This document shows, piece by piece, positions 23,403 to 31,926 of a stretch of 42,132 nucleotides of DNA (position 1 is the first letter of the stretch; each line of letters starts with the position of its first letter). The stretch comes from a bacterium (GTDB lineage: Bacteria > JAMOTN01), in NCBI GenBank assembly GCA_027062325.1, contig JAMOTN010000032.1, forward strand, positions 1 through 42,132, given 5' to 3'. Under the pieces are notes generated by a model. That model was given only the letters and a program-made list of their open reading frames with translations. It made no database searches and was not told where the DNA came from. The position numbers and the translations under genes are program-made.

Positions 23403-24557
23403 ATGAAAAACTACGATGTAGTGATAATAGGTGGGGGAGTGATAGGATGTTGCGTTGCATATAATCTTTCGAAAATGGGATTGAAAAATGTATTGGTTAT
23501 AGAGAAAGATTATTTATCGTCTGGGTCTACAGGAAGATGTGGTGGTGGAATTCGTCAGCAATGGGGTACTGAAGCAAACTGTCGCCTTGCTATGGAGAGT
23601 GTCAAAATTTTTGAGCAACTTGAAGAAGAACTTGGAGAAGATATTGAGTGGCATCAGGGGGGATATTTACTTCTTGCTTTTACTGAAGAGGAGGAAGAAC
23701 AGTTTAAGAAAAATGTTGCATTGCAGCAAAGAGTTGGTGTTCCAGTTAGACTTGTAACTTCCCAGGAAGCGAAGGAGATAGTGCCTGCTTTGAATGTTGA
23801 GGGAGTTAGGGTAGCTTCTTATTGTCCGACTGATGGGCATGCTAATCCTTCCAAGGTGACAATTGCGTACGCAAAGAATGCGAAGAAGAATGGGGTTGAT
23901 TTTCTCATAGGTAGAGAAGTTGTGGATGGAATTGTTGATGATGAGGGTGGAAATAAGGTAGTGCGTGGAGTTGTTTTGGATAATGGAGAAAAGATCTATG
24001 CGGATAAAGTTTTGAATGCAGCAGGAGCATTTTCAAGGGAAGTAGGGATGATGTTTGGTGTTGAAATTCCAACGACTTCTTATCGACATCAGATACTTGT
24101 TACAGAGCCGTTGGAGCGCTTTTTTGATCCTTTAATAATTTCCTTTTATCATCATGTTTATTTTAGACAGGAGAAAGCGGGAGGAGTTGTAATGGGATAT
24201 GGTGATCCCAAGGAGCTTCCCAGCACCAAGGTTAATTCAACTTTTGACTTTGCTAAGACCATGGCACACCAAATTTTAGATTTAATGCCTGTTTTAAGGG
24301 ATGTGAGAGTTGTAAGACAATGGGCAGGGTCTTACAACATGAGTCCAGATGCACAGCCTATTTTGGGTACAGTTGATGGTGTTGAAGGTTATTATCAAGC
24401 TGTTGGCTTTTCAGGGCACGGATTTATGTTGGCACCTGCAGTTGGTAGGGCTATGGCAGAAATGATGTTGGGTAAAGATACTTTTGTGGATGTGTCTTAT
24501 CTCTCGGTGAATAGATTCAAGGGTGGAGTTGATACTTCTGAGGTTGCGGTTGTGTAG
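23403..24557 (+). CDS. FAD-dependent amino-acid dehydrogenase, proline dehydrogenase beta-like
   Basis: A 384-residue DAO-family flavoprotein, the substrate-oxidising subunit. N-terminal GGGVIGCCVAYNLSK binds FAD; then come SGSTGRCGGGIRQQWG, SYRHQILVTEPL, RQWAGSYNMSPDAQPILG and VGFSGHGFMLAPAVGR. These segments closely match, as I recall it, the beta subunit of Pyrococcus dye-linked L-proline dehydrogenase (PDH1). L-proline is the best guess; sarcosine, hydroxyproline or opine substrates remain possible. The ATG has GGGGAGGG upstream. Last of the five redox genes; the VWA gene follows 41 bases on. Confidence 0.88.
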   Translation: MKNYDVVIIGGGVIGCCVAYNLSKMGLKNVLVIEKDYLSSGSTGRCGGGIRQQWGTEANCRLAMESVKIFEQLEEELGEDIEWHQGGYLLLAFTEEEEEQFKKNVALQQRVGVPVRLVTSQEAKEIVPALNVEGVRVASYCPTDGHANPSKVTIAYAKNAKKNGVDFLIGREVVDGIVDDEGGNKVVRGVVLDNGEKIYADKVLNAAGAFSREVGMMFGVEIPTTSYRHQILVTEPLERFFDPLIISFYHHVYFRQEKAGGVVMGYGDPKELPSTKVNSTFDFAKTMAHQILDLMPVLRDVRVVRQWAGSYNMSPDAQPILGTVDGVEGYYQAVGFSGHGFMLAPAVGRAMAEMMLGKDTFVDVSYLSVNRFKGGVDTSEVAVV

Positions 24558-24598
24558 TGAAATAATGGGAAAAATGTGTGTGCTTGGAGGTGGCTTTA

Positions 24599-25600
24599 AT
24601 GAAAATAAAGGGAGTTTTGTTTTTTCTTACTCTACTCATAAATACTGTTTTTGCAAAGGGATTAGTAGTTGATATAAAGAGCATCGATTCCTCACATTTT
24701 CCAGTTATTGTAGCTTACTTTACTGTTCAGGATGAAGGAGGAGCTTATATTAGAAATCTCCCAGAGAATGTATTTAGAGTATATGAAGATGGAGTCAGAG
24801 TGCCAAATCCAATAGTTGAGACTGCAAAACAAAGTATGAATATAGTTATGGTGCTGGATACCTCTGGAAGTATGAAGTACTATTTTGAAGACTGTCAAAA
24901 GGCAGCATATGCTCTTCTCAAAATATTCAATCCGTATGACAACATTGAAATTGTCTCTTTTGATGAAAAAGTAAAGGTTCTTCAAAAATTTACTACTGAC
25001 AGGTATAAACTTACCAAAGCTGTTCTATCTGTTAAACCTTGGGGTGGAACCATTCTTTACGATGCACTTAGCTTTGCAATAGAAGAAGTGGCTTCAAGGA
25101 GGGGAAAAGGAGCAGTTTTGGTTATTACAGATGGATACGATGAAACGAGGGATAATAAGCCACGCCTCAGTAAGGCTACTTTGAAAGAAGTTGTTGATAG
25201 AGCGAAGAGATTTAACGTTCCAGTGTTTGTTGTGGGAATTGGGCATGTTAATGAGGAGGTTTTAGAAACATTAGCTCAGGCGACCGGTGGTGAGTATTAT
25301 CATAATCCACATCCAATTGAGCTTGCTCAGCTTTACAGGGCAATGGGTGGAAATTGGGAGGCAGTGTATAAATTGACTTATGCCACGCCTTTTTACTTCC
25401 CAGATGGTTCGATAAGAAAAGTTGAAGTTGAGGCTATATACGGTAAAGTTTCAGGAATTGGCAAGGCGTTCTATGAAGCACCGGGGAAAAGTGGTGTGAA
25501 AGAAGTTGTAGAGCAACGCTGGTGGCAGTACTATCCTGTAGAGGGGGGAAAGGTATTGTTGAAGAATTACGGTAAATGGCGTGCTGTAAGAAATGATTAG
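24599..25600 (+). CDS. Exported von Willebrand factor A (VWA) domain protein
   Basis: A 333-residue protein with a signal peptide (MKIKGVLFFLTLLINTVFA). A short beta domain (FTVQDEGGAYIRNLPENVF) resembles the N-terminal part of VWFA-related proteins and is followed by a VWA domain with a complete MIDAS metal site: DTSGS at 87-91, T151 and D178 (VITDG). VWA domains bind protein partners through the bound metal. The ATG at 24599 was chosen because GGAGGTGG precedes it; a TTG at 24578 does not have a site. It is next to a TPR lipoprotein gene, a common pairing for envelope protein assemblies. Partner unknown. Confidence 0.85.
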   Translation: MKIKGVLFFLTLLINTVFAKGLVVDIKSIDSSHFPVIVAYFTVQDEGGAYIRNLPENVFRVYEDGVRVPNPIVETAKQSMNIVMVLDTSGSMKYYFEDCQKAAYALLKIFNPYDNIEIVSFDEKVKVLQKFTTDRYKLTKAVLSVKPWGGTILYDALSFAIEEVASRRGKGAVLVITDGYDETRDNKPRLSKATLKEVVDRAKRFNVPVFVVGIGHVNEEVLETLAQATGGEYYHNPHPIELAQLYRAMGGNWEAVYKLTYATPFYFPDGSIRKVEVEAIYGKVSGIGKAFYEAPGKSGVKEVVEQRWWQYYPVEGGKVLLKNYGKWRAVRND

Positions 25601-25618
25601 CGTGGGAGTGGTTTGAAA

Positions 25619-27289
25619 GTGAATTTTATGAAGTTAGGTGGCCGTTGGTTTAAGGGAATAACTTTTGTACTGCTAGTGCTACTGACTTTTACTCTTGTGG
25701 GCTGTAAGAAAAAGAAGAAGGTAATATCATTAAAACGTGTGTTTTATAAGGAAGAGGGAGGATTCGTGGTTAAGAGAGGGCGACTTTCAAAAGCTTGGAA
25801 ATTGAACAATGAAGGTGTCAAGTTTGCCAAGGAAAATAAATTGGATAAAGCGATGGGCAAGTTCATAGAAGCATACGCGGATAAGCAAAGTAGTGCCTTT
25901 TTGATAAATCAGGCAAATGTGTTGCGTTTGAAGGGGAAAGTGGATGATGCTTTAAAACTTTTGGCGCGTGCGGAGGCTCAATCAGATTATTCACTGTTTA
26001 AGAAATATGCTGAGGAATTGAGAAGGGTGCTGACAGCTAATACTGTTTCTACGGTTGAGGTTGAGTTGTTATCTAAGCCTCCTGAACCTCAACATGATGA
26101 GAGATTACATGCAGAGGTTGAGAAACTGTGGCAAGATGGTAAGATTGATGATGTTTTGTTGCTACTTGAGGGTTATGGAATAGATAGATTGGATGGGGAG
26201 TTGAAAGTGTTTTACGCTTACTACTCTTTTGGTAGGAGATCCAAGGCTCCAAATGACGATGTAAATGCTTTGTGGCGTCAAATTTCCAAGGACAAGATTG
26301 CATTTTTGTCTAGATACGATTGGGAGTGGGCAAAACTTGAATACTACGTTAATCTCTACTTCAAGGGAGAAATTGATGCGAATCAGTTTTTATCTGCTGT
26401 AGGAGACGATGCCCCGTTTAAGTTGTTCAGAAAGATACAGGTTTGTTTGAGAGAGGGGAGAAAGGAGGAAGCAAAGAGTTTTTATGAAATTTTGAAAAAA
26501 AATTTTCCTTCTTCTCAATATGTTTCTAAGTTAAAGGTGTTTTTAGAAGAGAGTGAGGAGAATGTGCTTGCAAAAGCTTACTCGATGATGAAGAAACATC
26601 CAGAAGAGGCGCTTGAAATGGTGAGGAGTTTAAAACCTGAGCCGCTCACATGGTCCGTTGTGATGGCAACCTGCGCAGTGAGAGTTGGGGATGTATATGA
26701 AGGATTGGCTAATTACTTGAGAGTTGCGTTGTTGGTTAAAGGAAAGTTGGGACAGGCAAAGATTATCAAGAAACTAAATATGCAAGCTGTGGGAACTGAG
26801 GGAGTTTACATAGATCAGATCAATAAATTGTTGGCTGGTGAGATGGATCATTTGGAATTTCCGGATGATTTACAAGGATTTATCATAGAGTATTTCAAAA
26901 GTAATAAGTGGTGGGAAGAGCTGATTAAGCTTTCGCATTATATGCCAATGGATGTTTGTACTCTTGGTGAAGCTTATTTGAGAGTTGGAAAGTGGGCGAA
27001 GGCTGCTCAAAATCTGAAAGATTGTCCGGATAAAAGAGCGGAGGCAGCTTTGTGTTATGAGAAGATAGGAAAGTTAGAGGAGGCTAAGAGGTTGTATGAG
27101 GAAGAATTTGAGAATGGCAATGTGGATGCGGGGTTGAAGTTGGTAGGGATATACGAAAAATTGAAAGATTTTGATAAGGAGCGTGCTTTAATAAGAAGGT
27201 TGCTTACGATGAATATAACTTCAGAGCAGAAAAAAGGTTTGAAGGCAAAGTTGCTGCAGTTGGAAGCGGATGATTTTGTGCTGTATTGA
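25619..27289 (+). CDS. TPR-repeat lipoprotein
   Basis: A protein of about 556 residues with a lipoprotein signal peptide ending in LVGC (C29 from the GTG at 25619). A poly-Lys stretch comes right after the Cys. The body is made of TPR-like helix pairs (around residues 58-75, 85-105, 455-520). Start choice is uncertain: TTG 25613 or GTG 25619, both near GGGAG at 25604-25608; GTG gives better spacing. An A8 run near base 26495 is in frame. It ends in a strong terminator and is probably a membrane-anchored partner of the preceding VWA protein. Function unknown. Confidence 0.78.
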   Translation: MNFMKLGGRWFKGITFVLLVLLTFTLVGCKKKKKVISLKRVFYKEEGGFVVKRGRLSKAWKLNNEGVKFAKENKLDKAMGKFIEAYADKQSSAFLINQANVLRLKGKVDDALKLLARAEAQSDYSLFKKYAEELRRVLTANTVSTVEVELLSKPPEPQHDERLHAEVEKLWQDGKIDDVLLLLEGYGIDRLDGELKVFYAYYSFGRRSKAPNDDVNALWRQISKDKIAFLSRYDWEWAKLEYYVNLYFKGEIDANQFLSAVGDDAPFKLFRKIQVCLREGRKEEAKSFYEILKKNFPSSQYVSKLKVFLEESEENVLAKAYSMMKKHPEEALEMVRSLKPEPLTWSVVMATCAVRVGDVYEGLANYLRVALLVKGKLGQAKIIKKLNMQAVGTEGVYIDQINKLLAGEMDHLEFPDDLQGFIIEYFKSNKWWEELIKLSHYMPMDVCTLGEAYLRVGKWAKAAQNLKDCPDKRAEAALCYEKIGKLEEAKRLYEEEFENGNVDAGLKLVGIYEKLKDFDKERALIRRLLTMNITSEQKKGLKAKLLQLEADDFVLY

Positions 27290-27334
27290 GGTTTTTAATT
27301 CAGAAAGAAACATGCTATAAAATATGGCCAGTAA

Positions 27335-27368
27335 GGGGGCTTTTTAAAGAGCCCCCGTTTGTGTTTTT
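27335..27368 (+). terminator. Strong rho-independent terminator
   Basis: GGGGGCT (27335-27341) pairs with AGCCCCC (27350-27356), and the stem can extend into the T/A-rich loop. A T-rich tail GTTTGTGTTTTT (27357-27368) follows. It closes the plus-strand run ending with the TPR lipoprotein. Read on the minus strand the stem lacks a T-tract, so it would be weaker there. Confidence 0.88.
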
Positions 27369-27397
27369 ACTGTGCATATTTGATTGTTGCTGCTAAA

Positions 27398-27410
27398 GAT
27401 CCTAAGGATC
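27398..27410 (-). terminator. Small palindrome at the end of the minus-strand operon (weak stop candidate)
   Basis: GATCC/GGATC arms around a 3-base loop overlap the stop codon of the 986-residue lipoprotein gene and, on the minus strand, are followed by TTTAG. The stem is short, so it is only a weak terminator candidate. Confidence 0.25.
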
Positions 27411-30369
27411 AGTAATTATCGAATGTTACAATGTTGAAATTAATCACTCCTGATTCTTCGATTGGAGTGGCTTGCAAAGTATTTGTGAGATTTGTTGGTG
27501 ACCAGTATAGGAGTACACTATCACGGGTTATTGTATATACTGGGAGGAATACTCCGGGACACATTAAATTATCACGAGCTTGCATTCCAACTTTGACCAC
27601 TAAGGATATTGCTTCTGTGGCTGTAGGGCTTCCGATATCTATTGAGGATGTAGCTGGAGTTACAGCGGTTTCATTATTGGTGGTTTGATCTATGTAATAG
27701 AAAAGTTTGACAGGGGGTGTTAGGGAGGATAAAATACCATCCTCAACTCCATCTGCTGCATCAAATATTTGAACTAGCTCTGGGATAGATATGATTAGGT
27801 AGCTTGGGTATGGGAATTTTCCAGAAGTAATTATTTGGAATACTGGAGCTCTGTCTGATCTGTATTTTATTACAGAACTTGTCCAGACAAAGTCTGAATA
27901 GGTAAGAGTTGTTCCCAGAGTTTCTGTTGATGAGTATAGAGACATTGAGAATGTATTGTTGTTTGCTGGATCAAATTCAATAACTTGAGACATGTGATTA
28001 TATCTTAGAGGTAAACCGGATACTTTTATCAAACATGCTTTTTGAAGTTTCGATAGATTAATTTCATCAACTATGCTAACGTTTATAGTTGCATATGTCA
28101 TTACGGCTATATTCAAGTCAAGTTTCCACTGCTGATAATGACCTATTTCTTTTGAAAAAATGGGGATAACTAGTTGAACTTTGTAAGGAGATACGGTGCC
28201 GCTAGATGAGCTTGCTGAGTAGAATGAAGCAGAAAATGTACTTTGGAGTGCGCCAGATTTAGGAAGTATTTCTAAGACGTCATCTGTATTTTTAACAATT
28301 TCTAAGGTAGAAGGAGAACTCGGTATAACCTCAAGTGAAACTTGAAGTGGCTGAGTGTTTTGATATACCGGTATTGTTCCGCCTGCTTCGGTAAATGGAT
28401 AGCCAATTATGAAGTAGGGATTGTAAAAATCGGGATCGTATAGGGCATAATGGACAATTATGGGCCAAGAATTTTCCTGAGTTGCTAAAATAAATATATC
28501 GTTTGCTTTTACTTCAAGAGTTGTATTATGATCAGTGTCCCATGCTTCTCTTACGGCTAGTTTAACAACTAGGTCGATTAAGTCAACTGATGAATTTATG
28601 GATAAGGCAGGTAGTGAGGTTGTTGTGTTGTCAATAGTTATAGATCCTGATGAGTTTTGTTTACCAGTTTCGTATAGAGGTATTTCGGAAGTGGTGAGGT
28701 TGTCTTCATCAATTATTGGAGGTATTTCTATAGAAGGGATGGCTTGATGAATGGCAAATGCTAAGTATTCTAGAGCTATAACCAAAGTATAGGAGCCTGA
28801 AAAGGATTCGACAGTGTTTATAGCAGAAGGTGGGAGTGAAAGAGTTGTACTTCCTAGCAGTGTACCGTTGGAGTCGTATACTTTTACGTAAGTGTTGGAA
28901 GCATCTATATCTATTACGCCTTCATCACTCGATAAAACAATATTTCCAAATAAGATCTTTCTTATTATAGGTGTTGCGCCTGTTTTAATATCAGGGGGTA
29001 GTTCGTTGCTTGTTAGAAGAGTTCCTATAGAAACCTCGGTACTTGATAGAAAATTCTGTAAAGCTCTGTACTCCATGTATATTTCAAATGTGACTCGTGC
29101 ATTGGCAAAATTTGCTTGAGCAAATGGAAGGGAAAACGATAGGTTGTAGGCTTCAGTCGTTGCCCAAAGTGCACTAAGTGTTAATGAAGGATCAGCTGAT
29201 ATTCCTGATATTGGGGAGAAAGCAGATACGACGTTGTTCATATCAAACGGAAAAATGTAGTAATTAAAATCCTGAATGGTTGATCCACCGTTTGGAGATA
29301 ATTCAAGTGTAGAGTATGGAACAATAGTTTTGACTAAAGGTGAATTAATTAATCCAAATCCTATAGGTGGTTCCATATAGGGGGAGAGGTAAGTTGCAAA
29401 GTGATTTTGAAAAGATATTTCAGGAATTTCGGTTGGAAGTTGAGGAGTGGTGGTTGTGACTAACCATTGTCTTATTACTTTAGTAACTGAAGTGGTTGAG
29501 GTTACAATATTTACAACCTCGACAGTTCCTAACTCATCCTCTATTTCATCATAAGTTTCTGATAGGGCATCAGTTACGTCTTCGAATGCTTCTGTTTCTA
29601 TTTCCGGAACAATTTCTTCACTTGGAAGCCCAGCTTCTGTAATTGCTTGTGAGATTAACTCTTTGAATTCTGTTGTAGAGTTTATTTCCGTTGTGGTAAG
29701 CTTTTCCATGATTTTTACAATAGCGTGTTCTGAACTTGCGAATGATTTTATCTTATCTTTTGCTTTATCACCTAAAAGGGCAGTTACAGTTTTGTCAACT
29801 TTATCTTGAATGGAGATTAATGAGCATATATCTGATAAACCAAACAGTTCATTTTCTATGCTGCCTTCTGTAGTGGAATTTATGATGTCCATATTTCTAT
29901 ACTTAGAAAGATTTCGAATGAATTTTACAGCGAATTTCCTTGCATATTTGTAGTTTTTTGTTCTTTCAAATTTTTGACTTGATAGGTGAGAGAATGGAGA
30001 TGAGATAGAGCGTATAATGCCTGGTTGGTTTGGATCTACTACTAGTTCCATAGTAGGACCAATTATGGTTCCATTAGTTGCAAGTTTTACAACTTCAAGG
30101 AGAAGATAACTTGTATTTGCTGGGAATGAAACGTCAAGAGATGTTATTGGTGCACCCCAAAAGTCATTTGTGGATATGAGCTGTTTTGAACCATCTTTAT
30201 CTACAGCGTAAGTGTAAACTCTAAAGTTTTGCCATACTTCATCTGCAGCTCCTATTACTAGTGTTTTCTTACCAGCTGATTGTTTTAAGAAGTCCATACA
30301 AGCAGTGAGGGTTATACTTAGTAAGGCGGCTAATAAAGCAGCGAGGAAAGGATAAGCTTTAGATTTCAT
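27409..30369 (-). CDS. Large lipoprotein (986 aa) of unknown function
   Basis: The signal peptide ends in lipobox LTAC (C24). The mature protein is very large, Ser/Thr/Asn/Ile-rich and poor in Cys, with many beta-strand patterns: typical of surface-exposed or secreted beta-rich proteins. An early helical part (residues 140-290) is charged. No named domain was seen. The ATG at 30369 has AGGAGGG upstream. Its composition (Thr/Ser high, Lys low in the second half) differs from the cytoplasmic proteins nearby. It is 18 bases downstream of the cyclase gene and is probably its co-transcribed partner or the output of that signalling set. Confidence 0.75.
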   Translation of the reverse strand: MKSKAYPFLAALLAALLSITLTACMDFLKQSAGKKTLVIGAADEVWQNFRVYTYAVDKDGSKQLISTNDFWGAPITSLDVSFPANTSYLLLEVVKLATNGTIIGPTMELVVDPNQPGIIRSISSPFSHLSSQKFERTKNYKYARKFAVKFIRNLSKYRNMDIINSTTEGSIENELFGLSDICSLISIQDKVDKTVTALLGDKAKDKIKSFASSEHAIVKIMEKLTTTEINSTTEFKELISQAITEAGLPSEEIVPEIETEAFEDVTDALSETYDEIEDELGTVEVVNIVTSTTSVTKVIRQWLVTTTTPQLPTEIPEISFQNHFATYLSPYMEPPIGFGLINSPLVKTIVPYSTLELSPNGGSTIQDFNYYIFPFDMNNVVSAFSPISGISADPSLTLSALWATTEAYNLSFSLPFAQANFANARVTFEIYMEYRALQNFLSSTEVSIGTLLTSNELPPDIKTGATPIIRKILFGNIVLSSDEGVIDIDASNTYVKVYDSNGTLLGSTTLSLPPSAINTVESFSGSYTLVIALEYLAFAIHQAIPSIEIPPIIDEDNLTTSEIPLYETGKQNSSGSITIDNTTTSLPALSINSSVDLIDLVVKLAVREAWDTDHNTTLEVKANDIFILATQENSWPIIVHYALYDPDFYNPYFIIGYPFTEAGGTIPVYQNTQPLQVSLEVIPSSPSTLEIVKNTDDVLEILPKSGALQSTFSASFYSASSSSGTVSPYKVQLVIPIFSKEIGHYQQWKLDLNIAVMTYATINVSIVDEINLSKLQKACLIKVSGLPLRYNHMSQVIEFDPANNNTFSMSLYSSTETLGTTLTYSDFVWTSSVIKYRSDRAPVFQIITSGKFPYPSYLIISIPELVQIFDAADGVEDGILSSLTPPVKLFYYIDQTTNNETAVTPATSSIDIGSPTATEAISLVVKVGMQARDNLMCPGVFLPVYTITRDSVLLYWSPTNLTNTLQATPIEESGVINFNIVTFDNY

Positions 30370-30387
30370 TATTATCCCTCCTAAAGA

Positions 30388-31926
30388 TCACTTGGTTCTG
30401 AATGTAAATACACCATCCCAATTTTCTTCAATACCATTTTTAATGAAAAATTCGCATCTTGATGCAAATACTTGTGAAGGTTTGTCTCCCTTTTCAGCAA
30501 GTTGTGAGAAAATTTTTAAAGCGTGATCAAATTTTTCATCCCAGTAGTATTTGAGGGCATCTTCGAATTTATTGATGATTTCCATATTTTCTTCGCTTTT
30601 TTCGAGAAGTTCGTATATCATTACAGGTAAAATTTTGCCTTTGACTCTGACTTTGTCAAGGAGGCGAAAAGTAAATTGACTTTCTTTTAACAGCTCTTCG
30701 TCTATTGCGGATACTGTAAATTCACTTATCACGTTTGTGGTTCCATATTGTTTGCAGAGTCCTTCTAAACGAGAAGCAAGATTTACTGTGTCTCCTATTA
30801 CTGTATAGTCAAATCTATTTTGAGAACCAATATTCCCCACAACTGCAACACCTGTATTTATGCCAATGCCGATTTTTACATGGGGGAGTGAATATTCATC
30901 CATAATATGATTAACTTCCTCAAGTTTTGAAAGCATCTCGAATGCTGATTTACATGCCCACCATGCGTGGTTATCGTAAGGAAGTGGAGCTCCGAATATA
31001 GCCATTATTGCATCACCAATGTATTTATCAAGAAAGCCTTGATTAGCCAAAATTATGCTAGTCATGGGTTCAAAGTATAGATTTAGAAACTTAACTAGCT
31101 GTGATGGATCAAGTGATTCTGATATGTTTGTAAAACTTCTTATATCTGAAAAAAGGATACTTACTTCTCTCTTCTCGCCTCCCAAAGACAACTTTTCCGG
31201 ATTTTTAACTACAATTTCCAGTAGTTCTTTTGAAATGTAGTTAGAGAAAGCTTCTCGTAGCATCTTTTCAGTAGCTGACATACTCAAGAAATCTGCGGTA
31301 ATAGTTGCAGTTATGTAGGCTAAAAAGGAAAAAGATTCATGGACAAAAATGTGATTGTGTTGCATTAAGAATATTGCAGAGGCTATTGGAGTTAGTGCAA
31401 AGAAAAATTTGAGCAACTTGCTGGTAAAAGCTGAAAATTCGAGGAAAACAGACAGTTTTGCTATACTCCATCCAAGAAATGCAAATATTATGACAAACAA
31501 AACGTCTATATAGGCATATTCTAAAAGCCAAGCTCTTCTGATAAGGTTTTCTGCCATAATCATGTGAGCGTAGACTCCGGGGGCTGATGGAGATGTGGGG
31601 AAGGCTCTTAAGTCTCCAATTCCCTTTTCAGTTGCACCTATAAATACAAGTTTCCCCTTTACTTCGTTAGTGCTTATTTGATCATTATACACCTTGATAG
31701 CGGATATTGAACGGAAATCTTTATCGAATGTCGGAATTACTACTCCTTGAAATGGATATGTAATACTTCTCTTGGGGTTTTTTATATCTGTGTATTTAAC
31801 TCCAACCAGTAAATTCGAGTCTGAAAGTTTGTGATTTGATTTTAGAATGAATATGGGGATTAGGTTTGTGGCGTATTTTTTGTAGAGATAAAGCTCTGCA
31901 GCTTTCCAGCCTAGGGATGGACTATG
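30388..31926 (-). CDS. CHASE2-adenylate cyclase, C-terminal part (cyclase domain) after the frameshift
   Basis: Continuation, in the -1 frame, of the CHASE2 gene at 31911-32630. From base 31926 the frame is open without a stop: the rest of the CHASE2 domain (PSLGWKAAELYLYKKYAT, then GKLVFIGATEKGIGDLRAFP...PGVYAHM), three membrane helices, and a class III nucleotide cyclase domain. The cyclase has both metal Asp residues (LFSDIRSFT and KYIGDAIMA), the Lys of DKYIGD, the Thr of DYTVIGDT for adenine choice, and Asn/Arg of NLASRLE, so it should make cAMP. The first in-frame start codon is GTG 31692, which lacks sense as a true start because it is inside CHASE2. A helical tail follows the cyclase domain. 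Confidence 0.8.
   Translation of the reverse strand, partial: HSPSLGWKAAELYLYKKYATNLIPIFILKSNHKLSDSNLLVGVKYTDIKNPKRSITYPFQGVVIPTFDKDFRSISAIKVYNDQISTNEVKGKLVFIGATEKGIGDLRAFPTSPSAPGVYAHMIMAENLIRRAWLLEYAYIDVLFVIIFAFLGWSIAKLSVFLEFSAFTSKLLKFFFALTPIASAIFLMQHNHIFVHESFSFLAYITATITADFLSMSATEKMLREAFSNYISKELLEIVVKNPEKLSLGGEKREVSILFSDIRSFTNISESLDPSQLVKFLNLYFEPMTSIILANQGFLDKYIGDAIMAIFGAPLPYDNHAWWACKSAFEMLSKLEEVNHIMDEYSLPHVKIGIGINTGVAVVGNIGSQNRFDYTVIGDTVNLASRLEGLCKQYGTTNVISEFTVSAIDEELLKESQFTFRLLDKVRVKGKILPVMIYELLEKSEENMEIINKFEDALKYYWDEKFDHALKIFSQLAEKGDKPSQVFASRCEFFIKNGIEENWDGVFTFRTK

Noticed and set aside
31692-31692. GTG at 31692 as the true start of a separate cyclase gene
   Set aside because: It lies inside the CHASE2 domain, has no ribosome site, and the same frame stays open upstream through CHASE2 homology to the slippery site.
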